From Eledone cirrhosa (lineage: Eukaryota > Mollusca > Cephalopoda > Octopoda > Eledonidae), in NCBI GenBank assembly GCA_964016885.1, contig OZ024742.1:118700396-118764395 (forward strand): a stretch of DNA of 64,000 bases, in the 5' to 3' direction. A program made the position numbers and the translations under genes. Within the stretch, counting starts at the first letter, position 1, and every line of letters begins with the position of its first letter. The notes under the pieces were generated by a model that ran no database searches, was not told where the DNA came from, and was given only the letters and a program-made list of their open reading frames with translations. Below are positions 47,150 through 57,490 of this stretch, in pieces.

Positions 47150-48290
47150 TCTCTATATATGATGTTTGCTCCGTCTATCTGACAGACAGATTATGCTTCA
47201 TTGATGTGTATCTGGTGCTCTTCTTTCTGAGGAGCTGTTTTGCTCTCCCCAAACTCCTCTTCACGCTGTGCCTTGTCACCCTCATGCAGATTGCCTCATC
47301 AAACTCGATACTGTGTTGAACTAATCTACAATGTCAGTTTTAACAGCAGAAGCTGTGAAATTCAGTGGCTTTGACCTCCAAGTGGCTTCTGACCTGGCAC
47401 TGTCATCTTAACTACCCTCCATCACCTCGTGCTGCACATTCATCAGAAAGGTGCTTCACAAGACAGCAGAACCAGATATGGACAGAAAATGGAGTCAGCT
47501 CTGGCTGACTGGATTGATGAAGGCTTCGTCATCCCTTAGTATACAGGTGTCCAATGCAACTAGGATGACTTCAAATGCAGTTCAACCTTCAGGAAAATCG
47601 AGGCTTCCTTGAACCAATACCATCTTGCCTGCCTATGTTCTGCCTTGTAGCTAATTAGTAACATGTGGTTCGATTCAGTGCCCTCCTTATCAATCAGTAC
47701 CCTTGCATCAGAGTAGCCCAGTGCCTTGGCCTCTGCATATGTAACACAAATGCCCTTTTTAACTGGCTTGGTCTGTATCTATCCTGCTGCCATAGCACAG
47801 GCTGCTTCCTTCTATATGCTGCTCTAAATGACATTCAGGAGCCTAATGCAGCCAGCTGGCCTTGACCGTGATGATGGTAAGCGCCTAGACAGGATAACTC
47901 TTTTCCCATTCGAAGGAGGTAAATACCTAATCTGGAATGCCACATGCTGCGACTCATTCACCACCTCCAGCTATGTCGCTGTGGCCGATAACTCAGGCAC
48001 TACTGCCCACAATGCAGAGGAGAAGAAGACAACCAAATACAAGGGCTTGACTGACTGCTTCCTTTTCATGCAAGTTACTGGTGAGATCTCAGGTTTCCTC
48101 GAACTGCTGCTTCCTCTTCAAAATTGGGAAGACTGCAACCCACCTGAGAAAGGAAGCTCGTGGGGTAGGGTGGCTGTTGCAGTGGGTGTCATTGACTGTT
48201 TTCGACAGCAATATCTTTGCGATTTTGTCTGCAGGGCATAGCCGAAACAAACAGCTCAGAATAGTGTGTAGTCTATTGCTCCTTCCCCCT
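47150..48290 (+). mobile_element. LINE C-terminal half with PD...D-type domain
   Basis: Across three frames the + strand reads LFFLRSCFALPKLLFTL (the post-RT thumb block of a LINE), then a Cys/His stretch (HSTGCFLLYAALND), GLDRDDGKRLDRITLFPFEG, GKYLIWNATCCDSFTTSSYV, TKYKGL and a C-terminal part with FDSNIFAILSAGHS in the next frame. In relatives I know by pattern, the 'DGKRPDGxTLxPW..G+.LVWDxTCxD' block has an intact PD and D and resembles a PD-(D/E)xK nuclease site. Here it reads LD and N, so the site is dead. Two shorter copies of the same 3' part are at 50640-50940 and 57080-57290. The longest open part is 47828-48241. Confidence 0.65.
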
Positions 48291-48674
48291 TCATTTTATT
48301 TTGTTGCTTAGTTTCTCTATTTTCATTTGCATATTGCCATTTATATTGTAGTTTCAATAAATTAAACTTTATTAGTTGATAGACCAGTTTTCAGTAAAAA
48401 TTTTATTTTTATTTCTTTATTTTAAAAACAAACTGTTATATCTACCAGTAATATCTATATTTCACTGTCCCTTTCTGTCTGCTGCCTCTCTCGGCAATAA
48501 ATCAATTTATATCTTTTCATAAAGTCAGTCGATGGAACAAACAGACAGGACATGAGCAAACAGTAACGGTTGTTAAGCTGTTTAATGTAAATACAAACAT
48601 GCACATGCGCACATGTAATATATATAATGTGTATATTGTTTCATAAACACACCCACTACATGTGTTTATATATA

Positions 48675-49560
48675 TCTATATATATAAAACTGAGGTGTCT
48701 GTCTGTGTGAGTTTGAATCTCTAAAACTCGGGAACCACCCAACCGACTGTTTTCAAACTTTACACATGTAATACTAAAATTTTCAATGCCCTAGGGACCG
48801 CATTAGGCGATTTAGCGATCCCTCTCTATAATTCTTAGTCTTTCTCTTTTTAGATAGATACATACATATAACGTCGCGCCCTTATAGTATCTGTCTCTAT
48901 CGCTGGCTGTCTGCATTATGTCACTTCCCTGAGGATGTCTGTCTGTGTGTTGTGTGTGTGTCTGTGAGTTTGAATCCCTGAAACTCGAGAAGTACCCAAC
49001 CGATTTTTTTCAAACTTTACATGTGTATTACTTATGTTTCAGGGAGTGATATGTACATAAAATTAAACATTTTGTCTCCTAGGGCCAGCATGAGGTGAAA
49101 AACTGCGTTTTTTAAGCTTTTTAGGATGTTTTTGAGGCGTTACGTCAGACTGATTTCCTTGAAATTGTAACTATGTATTAGTCAGTCTCTTCTTCATACC
49201 GTGAGCAAAGAAAATCCAACTTTTTTATGGCCTAGGGCCCGCATTAAGTGAAAAACTTCATTTTTTCAACTTTTTAGGGCTTTTTGGAGGCGTTACGTCT
49301 AGCCGATTTTCCCGAAATTTCAAAGCATATTATGCACATACAAAAAATTCATTTTTTTTATCCCCTAGGGCCCGCATTAGGTGAAAACCTGCATTTTTCC
49401 TGCTTCATCGAGGAAAATCTTAAAGATTATCCAGCCATCAGAGTATTCGGTTTATTTTCTTTACATATTGTCGAGGCATGAAGTTTTTCCACGATTAGGT
49501 CTGTTGGCGTCACGCGTTCCAAAATACCTTATCCCGTGCAACGCCGGGTACCACTGCTAG
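48675..49560 (+). mobile_element. Non-autonomous Helitron, 886 bp
   Basis: Begins TCTATATATATAAAACTGAG after an A at 48674 and ends ACTGCTAG before a T at 49561, the TC...CTRR termini between A and T that define Helitrons. Eight bases before CTAG lies a GC-rich hairpin CCCGTGCAACGCCGGG (CCCG/CGGG and GC/GC stems). The interior repeats a motif three to four times: GAAACTCGAGAAGTACCCAA or its variants near 48725 and 48975, and 'GCCCGCATTAGGTGAAAA' variants near 49080, 49230 and 49368. No rep/helicase ORF. Confidence 0.8.
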
Positions 49561-49631
49561 TATTATATAAAATAGAATATTACTTATTCCTTTAGCAAAC
49601 TAATATTTATAAATATATTTCTTATAAAAGT

Positions 49632-49845
49632 TAGCTTTATTGTCGATGTCCAACTGGTTATTGAAATTATATTTACACTATCAAATCTTTTATTTAAATA
49701 TTCAATGTAGCAGACATGGTTCTATTGTAGATGTTTGTCAGCTTGGTCGTAGTTGTCAAACTGGTTATTGAAATTGCAAGACTATTTACATTGTCAAATC
49801 TGTGTGAAATAGTCAATGTAGGTAGGTTACTTGGTTCTATTGCCA
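49632..49845. repeat. Local tandem duplication, about 105 bp unit
   Basis: Two diverged copies (ACTGGTTATTGAAATTATAT and ACTGGTTATTGAAATTGCAA, each leading to TCAATGTAG and GGTTCTATTG). No known family. Confidence 0.65.
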
Positions 49846-50639
49846 CTCGAACAAAATATTGAAGGTAACGTGCACAATGAAAGCTTAAATTTGTTATCTT
49901 CCATTTACAATGGATGACCAGGTCATCAAATGATGACCAGGTGCATAAGTGTCAAAATATGTTTTTGACATGTCCTTAAAAATATAAACAAATCAAGAAT
50001 ATTTCAAATTTTACAAAAACAAATCAAAACTATTCAGGGTAAATTTATAAAAAAAAAAAAAGTACCCGCTTCTAGTTCGTTATGGGAACTATATACAAAA
50101 ATTAACGTATTTAAAAAAAAAAAACATATTCGTAATCTACATCATAGAAAATGTACCACTTCCAAATTTTATTTTAATATACTCTGTCCTTTACTGTGGA
50201 AAGTAAACTTAACTGAATTCATTTGTGTCTGGTGGGTCTGATGTAAAAACCTTACAACAGTTCAGATTAATTCTACAGTTAACGATAATTCTGGATTATA
50301 ATGTGCTGTCTTTGTTTCGCGAATAAATTAAAGGTTGTCAATAACAATATTTTAAACTGAAAGAAATATTGTTCACATATGACAAGGAGAATTTACAGTA
50401 AATCAAAGTATATTTATATTATGGAACAAACAACAAATCCACAAAATAAACAATTACAGAAGAGAGAAAGATTGGGCCCCATTTGCTCATAATAGTGAGA
50501 GATGGGAGAGCGGGAGAGACTGAGACATGAAAGTTTGGTTCCTTTGTGTTCAGACTTGGTGTATATGTATATGTTTCACAGACACACATCCATAGAAGGA
50601 GTGCTAAAACAAATTTTACAGTATGTCTTATCTGAGGCT

Positions 50640-51030
50640 TCCCCATGATATTAACAAATACTGTGACTTGACGGACCGCTCCTTCTTCGTACCGGTCGGC
50701 GTTGGGACCTCGGTTGCCCAACTGCCAATTTCCCCAGCAAAATCGGAAAGACAGCAGCCAGTCCGAGGAAGGAACCTCTTGAGACGGGGCTGCTGTTTCA
50801 GCGGATATCGCTGGCCATTCTCTGTAGCAATACTTTCGCCATATTTTTCTGCGAGGCACAGCCGAATCACAGCTCAGACTGGGGTGTAGAGTCCTTCACT
50901 CCCCCTCACTTTCGTTGCTTAATTCTCTTTGTCTTTTTTAAACATTATCCCGCCTTTCATCCTTACGGAGTCGATAAAATAAAGTACCAGTAATGCACTG
51001 TGCCAAAAAGTAGAAACAATTATTAATTTT
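50640..51030 (+). mobile_element. LINE 3' fragment (same type as 47150) plus SINE end
   Basis: 50670-50870 encodes, over shifting frames, FVPVGVGT, ANFPSKIGKTAASPRKEPLE, TGLLFQRISLAILCSNTFAI, the final segment of the LINE at 47150-48290. The 3' UTR CTTCACTCCCCCTCACTTTC matches that copy too. It is followed at 50940-51030 by a SINE fragment (TTTCATCCTTACGGAGTCGA, TAAAATAAAGTACCAGTAAT). Confidence 0.7.
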
Positions 51031-51572
51031 TAATTGTAAATATTATAGAAAAAAAATTACAGAAAATGTTTTTCAAAAGTAATAGCTAATAAAATTAAAC
51101 CTAGTTTCTTTGGAAATTGGAAAAGTATTCGAAAAGTTCGGTAAAAGTCTTATGATATAATAGATAAAGCAGAACAATTTAAGGGGTTTGCCAGCTTTGA
51201 AGACAATTGAAAATGTTTTGTGGATGAAGAACTAAGCGACATTGATATGAATGAACGCCAACTTTGTCAACCGAGATTGAACGACAAATTGAAATGAAAG
51301 AGGAATTGGAAATATTGAAAAATGGGAGATTAGCCTTTATGGATAATTAATGTCAATAGTACGATTGAGTTTAAAACTATGGCACTTCTATTTAAAATAC
51401 CTCTTAAAACGGATTGATATGTCATAAAAAATTAAAGCGTTAAATGTTTCAAATAATATATAAAAAATACATTTAAATCCAAACACAATTAAATAACAAG
51501 ATTTAATGCAAAACCATTTGCTCAAACACAAGTACAATCAAAATAATATTCAGTAGCCATAATTGAACATTA

Positions 51573-51821
51573 GGTATAAATTATTGGAGTAAATTCCTTT
51601 AGAACAGGCTTGTATATCTGAGGTACGTGCTTAACAGGAGGTTTCTTTTTCACAGTTTTTTGAAGTTCCCGGCGGCGAATATTCTTTCTTTGCCTTCTTG
51701 ATCGCTTGATTTGTTCAGAATCTGCCGACTGGTTAACTTCGCTGGAATTTGGACTTTCTGCAGACATATTGGAGCTGCTTTTTGTTTCAATATTGTCCTC
51801 CGAATCAGATGTAGCGGGCAT
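51573..51821 (-). CDS. Hypothetical basic protein, 82 residues
   Basis: Not recognised. The open frame extends from 51983, but the only ATG in it is at 51821; the longer reading would need a spliced upstream exon. From ATG: MPATSDSEDNIETKSSSNMS, a Ser/Glu/Asn-rich acidic part, then a strongly basic stretch (KRSRRQRKNIRRRELQKTVK) and a C-terminus ending FTPIIYT. Composition (acidic, then a possible nuclear-localisation stretch) looks protein-like and not repeat-derived. On the same strand about 200 bp upstream is an X-box-like GTAACGCCATGGAAAC (52017-52032). It could be the end of a gene with exons upstream or simply a chance ORF. Confidence 0.3.
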
Positions 51822-52079
51822 ATTTAACTTGGTGCTTTTTCCCCTCAACAATAATAGCTGACAAAGATTAAATACGCTGCGTTTGTTTCGCAACTGTAAA
51901 AAGTTCTGGATGAGTCTATTATCCGTTAGAATGTTTGGTATTTCACAGAGAACAAAATAACAAACGCCATTAAATTTTCTCAAAAACTAACTTCTATATA
52001 TGCCGGTGCTTATCTCGGTTTCCATGGCGTTACGCAACTGAAGGTACAATACTAACCCTTGGACAGGACGTCAGTCCAT

Positions 52080-52260
52080 CGCAGGGTTAAATTCCCAGCA
52101 ATTGCTGGTACTCATTTTTAGTTGAATATACTGGAGCAACATGAAATGAAGTGTTTTGCTCAAGAACACAACACACAACCCAGCGCAGGAATTGGACCCA
52201 CAACGTTATGGTCATAAGTCCAACACCCTTACCACTAGGTCACGTGCTTCCATGTAACTT
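52080..52260 (-). mobile_element. tRNA-type SINE
   Basis: Minus strand: A-box-like GTGACCTAGTGGTAAGGGTG, B-box-like TGTGGGTCCAATTCCTGCG, then CTTGAGCAAAACACTTCATT, GTTGCTCCAGTATATTCAAC and CCAGCAATTGCTGG. Same body as the composite SINE at 35103-35460. Confidence 0.75.
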
Positions 52261-52529
52261 CTTTGACCTGTAATTCCTGGTGGAGTTGTAAGGACACTGT
52301 AGTGACATACAGAAGTTCTTGGGTATTTTTTAAATATGGCAGAACCCATCTCCAAAAACCAGGTGTGAAAACAGGCGATTACTTCTTGAGAAGGAGAGAG
52401 AGAGTGATAGAGAGGAAGTAAGAAGGAGAGAGAGTGGTAGAGAAGAAGATATGAGATAAAAAAGAAGAAACAACCCTAGTTTTGTCTGTAAAATCTCTAG
52501 CAATTCCTTTCTGAGACTTCCGACCTCAT

Positions 52530-52722
52530 ATCTGTAGTATCAGAACTATACTCTCCTGACGCAAAGAAGCAGCAGCTCCACCTGGTGTGACTACTTAATC
52601 TCCAAATTATGCACGCTATTGAGTAACGTTATGGAGAGAATATATGTTGCTCACCACTCCTGCATACTCATTGATATTTCCGCTAACTGGAGCAGTTGTG
52701 CCAACCCATTGTCGAATTAATA

Positions 52723-52725
<3 letters not shown>
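52530..52725 (-). repeat. Diverged repeat shared with 45840-46150
   Basis: The reverse complement of 52620-52722 matches 46030-46130 (see that entry). It runs into a (TA)n tract at 52720-52783, the target of the Helitron array. Confidence 0.6.
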
Positions 52726-52783
<58 letters not shown>

Positions 52784-52784
<1 letters not shown>

Positions 52785-53991
52785 TAGCATTAAAGCCCGG
52801 CGTTGCTCGGGGTCAGTAAGTTACCAAAGTTAGGTTGCACCACCCATTTTATGGCAGCACTTTTTTGTCTACCAGGCACTGGGTGAATGAATTGCAGACC
52901 TGGACTGCCGAAGCAGGAGCTGCGCCAGCAGTGACAATTGTAGTTTCGCCTATGGATATTATCTCTGTGCAAAGAAGTGTTGAAATTTATTGTTTCACAG
53001 TACTTGCGCAACACGCGCGTAGACGATGCCAGCCGAACAACAGAGCTGCGATGGAGTTGTTCTGCATGGTTGTCTAATGTGTGTTTTTTAAATTTAAGAC
53101 AGTAGGGAGTGGTGTGATAGGGGGGATAGTTAGCTGCTATTTCTAGCAGGTTTAGTGTCCTCATAGAGGATATGTTTTCTAAATTTAAGACAGTAGGGAG
53201 TGGTGTAATAGGGGGGATAGTTAGCTGCTGTTTCTAGCAGGTTTAGTGACCTCATAGAGGATATGTTTTCTAAATTTAAGACAGTAGGGAGTGGTGTGAT
53301 AGGGGGGATAGTTAGCTGCTGTTTCTAGCAGGTTTAGTGACCTCATAGCGGATATGTTTTCTAAATTTAAGACAGTAGGGAGTGGTGTGATATGGGGGAG
53401 AGTTAGGTGCTGTTTCTAACAGGTTTAGTGACCTCATAGAGGATATGTTTTCTAAATTTAAGACAGTAGGGAGTGGTGTGATGGGGGGGGGGGGGGAGTT
53501 AGCTGCTGTTTCTAGCAGGTTTAGTGACCTCATAGAGTATATTATTGTGTATAGTAAATAAACTGATACTTCTTTCTTCCACGTTCGTTGATAGAGGTTT
53601 TAAAAAAGATTTATCGCTATTTTTGTTGTTGAATAAATTTATCTGTTGCTTTTGAATAATTGTTGTTTCGAATGAAATGTAATAAGTTCTCTTTGTCATT
53701 GAAGTAAATACATATTTGACCGTTCCACACTCAAAACAAACGTTCTCTCTCTCTTAAAGTTTAAGGGGTGTAGAGAGAGATAATCGGATTCTATTAGAGA
53801 GTAAGCGTCATGTATTTAGTTTTATCGATTATTTCCGTAATTGTGGGTGAGTGTGAATGAAATAAATAGTCGTTGACCTAAGTTAGACCATTTACAACAT
53901 TCTTATCGAATCAGTTTGAAATTGTGCAAATGTATAAACATGGAACATGCACACACACAACAACAATCTGCCTTTTATAGATAACTAGCGT
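52784..53991 (-). mobile_element. Helitron, tandem copy 1 (five minisatellite units)
   Basis: Minus strand: starts TCTATAAAAGGCAGATTG (53991 leftwards) and ends CTTTAATGCTAG at 52784, before T. The 3' hairpin CCCGAGCAACGCCGGG lies eight bases before CTAG. The next copy begins after a 3-bp spacer. Interior: an approximately 300-bp 3' part (52784-53080), a 91-bp minisatellite with five units (53084-53535), and a 450-bp 5' part. No transposase; ORFs here are repeat translations. Confidence 0.85.
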
Positions 53992-53994
53992 TAA

Positions 53995-55462
53995 AGCCCG
54001 GCGTTGCTCGGGGTCAGTAAGTTACCAAAGTTAGGTTGCACCACCCATTTTATGGCAACACTTTTTTGTCTGCCAGGCACTGGGTGAATGAATTGCAGAC
54101 CTGGACTGCCGAAGCAGGAGCTGCGCCAGCAGTGACAATTGTAGTTTCGCCTATGGATATTATCTCTGTGCAAAGAAGTGTTGAAATTTATTGTTTCACA
54201 GTACTTGCGCAACACGCGCGTAGACGATGCCAGCCGAACAACAGAGCTGCGATGGAGTTGTTCTGCATGGTTGTCTAATGTGTGTTTTTTAAATTTAAGA
54301 CAGTAGGGAGTGGTGTGATAGGGGGGAGAGTTAGCTGCTGTTTCTAGCAGGTTTAGTGTCCTCATAGAGGATATGTTTTCTAAATTTAAGACAGTAGGGA
54401 GTGGTGTAATAGGGGGGATAGTTAGCTGCTGTTTCTAGCAGGTTTAGTGACCTCATAGGTTTTCTAAATTTAAGACAGTAAGGAGTGGTGTGATAGGGGG
54501 GATAGTTAGCTGATGTTTCTAGCAGGTTTAGTGACCTCATAGAGGATATGTTTTCTAAACTTAAGACAGTAGGGAGTGGTGTGATAGGGGGGATAGTTAG
54601 CTGCTGTTTCTAGCAGGTTTAGTGACCTCATAGAGGATACGTTTTCTAAATTTAAGACAGTAGGGAGTGGTGTGATAGGGGGGAGAGTTAGCTGCTGTTT
54701 CTAGCAGGTTTAGTGACCTCATAGCGGATATGTTTTCTAAATTTAAGACAGTAGGGAGTGGTGTGATATGGGGGAGAGTTAGGTGCTGTTTCTAGCAGGT
54801 TTAGTGACCTCATAGAGGATATGTTTTCTAAATTTAAGACAGTAGGGAGTGGTGTGATGGGGGGGGGGGGGTTAGCTGCTGTTTCTAGCAGGTTTAGTGA
54901 CCTCATAGAGGATATGTTTTCTAAATTTAAGACAGTAGGGAGTGGTGTGATATGGGGGAGAGTTAGCTGCTGTTTCTAGCAGGTTTAGTGACCTCATAGA
55001 GTATATTATTGTGTATAGTAAATAAACTGATACTTCTTTCTTCCACGTTCGTTGATAGAGGTTTTAAAAAAGATTTATCGCTATTTTTGTTGTTGTTGAA
55101 TAAATTTATCTGTTGCTTTTGAATAATTGTTGTTTCGTATGAAATGTAATAAGTTCTCTTTGTCATTGAAGTAAATACATATTTGACCGTTCCACACTCA
55201 AAACAAACGTTCTCTCTCTCTTAAAGTTTAAGGGGTGTAGAGAGAGATAATCGGATTCTATTAGAGAGTAAGCGTCATGTATTTAGTTTTATCGATTATT
55301 TCCGTAATTGTGGGTGAGTATGAATGAAATAAATAGTCGTTGACCTAAGTTAGACCATTTACAACATTCTTACAGACTTTGAGTCGAATCAGTTTGAAAT
55401 TGTGCAAATGTATAAACATGGAACATGCACACACACAACAACAACAATCTGCCTTTTATAGA
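53995..55462 (-). mobile_element. Helitron, tandem copy 2 (eight minisatellite units)
   Basis: Same ends as copy 1: CTAG at 53995-53998 and TCTATAAAAGGCAGATTG ending at 55462. Nearly identical to copy 1 outside the minisatellite, which has eight 91-bp units here (about 54283-55000), one with an internal deletion near 54460. The length difference to copy 1 is about three units. Confidence 0.87.
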
Positions 55463-55465
55463 TAA

Positions 55466-56388
55466 CTAGCGTTAAAGCCCGGCGTTGCTCGGGGTCAGGA
55501 AGTTACCAAAGTTAGGTTGCACCACCCATTTTATGCCAACACTTTTTTGTCTGCCAGGCACTGAGTGAATGAATTGCAGACCTGGACTGCCGAAGCAGGA
55601 GCTGTGCCAGCAGTGACAATTGTAGTTTCGCCTATTGATATTATCTCTGTGCAAAAAAGTGTTGAAATTTATTGTTTCACAGTACTTGCGCAACGTGCGT
55701 AGACGATGCCAGCCGAACAGAGCTGCGATGGAGTTGTTCTGCATGGTTGTCTAATATGTGTTTTCTAAATTTAAGGCAGTAGGGAGTGGTGTGATAGGGT
55801 GGAGAGTTAGCTGCTGTTTCTAGCAGGTTTAGTGACCTCATAGAGTATATTATTGTGTATAGTAAATAAACTGATACTTCTTTCTTCCACGTTCGTTGAG
55901 AGGTTTCAAAAAAGATTTATCGCTATTTTTGTTGTTGTTGAATAAATGTATCGGTTGCTTTTGAATAATTGTTGTTTCGTATGAAATGTAAAAAGTTCTC
56001 TCTGTCATTGAAGTAAATAAATGTTTGACCGTTCCACACTCAAAAACAAACGTTCTCTCTCTCTCTCCCCTCTCACTCTCTTCTCTCTCTCTCTCTTCGG
56101 CGTTCCTAAAGGAAGTTTGTAAGCATGTATGTAGTTTTATTGAATTTGAAGGGGAGTAGATAGAGGTAATCAGATTCTATTAGAGGGGTAAAGCGTCATG
56201 TATTAGTTTTATCGATTATTTCCGTAATTGTGGGTGAGTGTGAATGAAATAAATAGTCGTTGACCATTTAGTTAGACCATTTACAACATTCTTACAGACT
56301 TTGAGTCGAATCGGTTTGAAATTGTGCAAATGTATAAACATGGAACATGCACACACACACACAACAACAACAATCTGCCTTTTATAGA
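55466..56388 (-). mobile_element. Helitron, tandem copy 3 (one unit)
   Basis: CTAG at 55466-55469, start TCTATAAAAGGCAGATTG at 56388. Only one 91-bp unit (about 55755-55840). The 5' part has an extra CT-rich insertion (about 56052-56098) and more substitutions than copies 1 and 2. It is followed directly by a SINE tail (GATGATGATATCATCATTTC). Confidence 0.85.
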
Positions 56389-56389
56389 T

Positions 56390-56712
56390 AATGATGATGA
56401 TATCATCATTTCATTTCATTTTACGTCCGCTTTTTCTCTGCTTGCAAGGGTTGGACGGGAACTGATGCTGGCTTGATTTCTACAGCTGGATACCCTTCCT
56501 AACACCAACCTCAGTTACAGTGAGTACTGGGTGCTTTTTTGCCGTGGCACTTCCACGACCACTTTGCAGTGGTATGATATGGACCCCAGTCCCTATCATC
56601 TCATTTCTACAGCTGAGTAAACTGGAGCAATGTGAAATAAAGTGTCTTGCTCAAGGAAACAACACATCACCCGGTCTGAGAATTGAACTCACAACCTTTC
56701 GATTGCAAGGCA
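56390..56712 (-). mobile_element. Composite SINE, tail and body, head missing
   Basis: Very similar to 35103-35420 (same tail, TGCTCCAGTTTACTCAGCTG, CTTGAGCAAGACACTTTATT, TGTGAGTTCAATTCTCAG). It stops at GCCTTGCAATCG, so the A-box part is lost. Confidence 0.8.
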
Positions 56713-56948
56713 TGTATATACTTTACTATAAACAACTATAAACAGGGAAGGTCAGTAATTTATTACTACCTTATTACCAGTAAGAGAAATAGCTTTGCCT
56801 ATATGGCAGTAGGATCTTGTTTGAATTCTTCAGTTGAATAGGAGGTTAATTATATGTACAAACATTGATAATGCTCCGAGGACTCCAAGCTTAAGTTTGG
56901 AAGAAACAATTGTCAGCGATTAAATGATTTAAACATAACTTTGATACT

Positions 56949-56952
56949 TATG

Positions 56953-57006
<54 letters not shown>
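56949..57006. repeat. (AT)n microsatellite
   Basis: Uninterrupted AT run of about 29 units. Confidence 0.95.
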
Positions 57007-57009
<3 letters not shown>

Positions 57010-57079
57010 GAATATTATGATATAATGGTTACAGAACGAAAACACAAACACATAATATATACAAAGTAGGTAATACATA

Positions 57080-57290
57080 CATCTGGGACCACATACAACA
57101 AAAGGGGTGGGCAAACGAATCGCTACCAGAGCAAAAGATAACAGTATCGCGAGGAGCAGTGGCAAACCTCTCTTTAGGCAAGCCAGCATGCTCGCAGCGT
57201 TATCTCGGGTGATGGCGAGGCTGATGCGCTGGAACAACCAAGCGCCCTCACGAGCATCACCAGTTACCTCGATATATAATATATCATACA
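57080..57290 (-). mobile_element. LINE 3' fragment (same type as 47150)
   Basis: The minus strand encodes EVTGDAREGAWLFQRISLAI and TRDNAASMLACL, the C-terminal end of the LINE type seen at 47150-48290 and 50640-50940, here with the best preserved residues. Only the last 50 or so codons are present. Confidence 0.7.
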
Positions 57291-57490
57291 TATCATCATC
57301 ATCATTTAACGTCTATCTTCCACGCTAGCTTAAGGCAAGTTGGATCGGGTGACCGTCTCGCGCTCGTACAGGACTGTTTCTGGCTGGTTTTCTACGGATG
57401 GATGCCCTTCCTAACGCCAACCACATGTACAGTGTAGGCTGGATATTTTGTAGTACCAACATAACTTTACTGAGTAAGGGCGGTGTGGCC
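57291..57490 (-). repeat. LINE/SINE tail
   Basis: CATCATCATCATTTAACGTC, TATCTTCCACGCTAGC, GGATGCCCTTCCTAACGCCA and ACATAACTTTACTGAG, the reverse complement of the 3' tail as in LINE copy C (12130-12430). Confidence 0.75.

Noticed and set aside
52790..54365. Pairs of 124-codon minus and 80-codon plus ORFs, nearly identical at 52.8 and 54.0 kb
   Set aside because: They lie in the 3' part of tandem Helitron copies, are duplicated only because the element is, and show no known domain.
53312..55166. Repeated minus-strand ORFs with LNLLET..NSPPYHTTPYCLKF
   Set aside because: They are translations of the 91-bp Helitron minisatellite, in step with the unit (91 bp plus small changes), and have no independent support.
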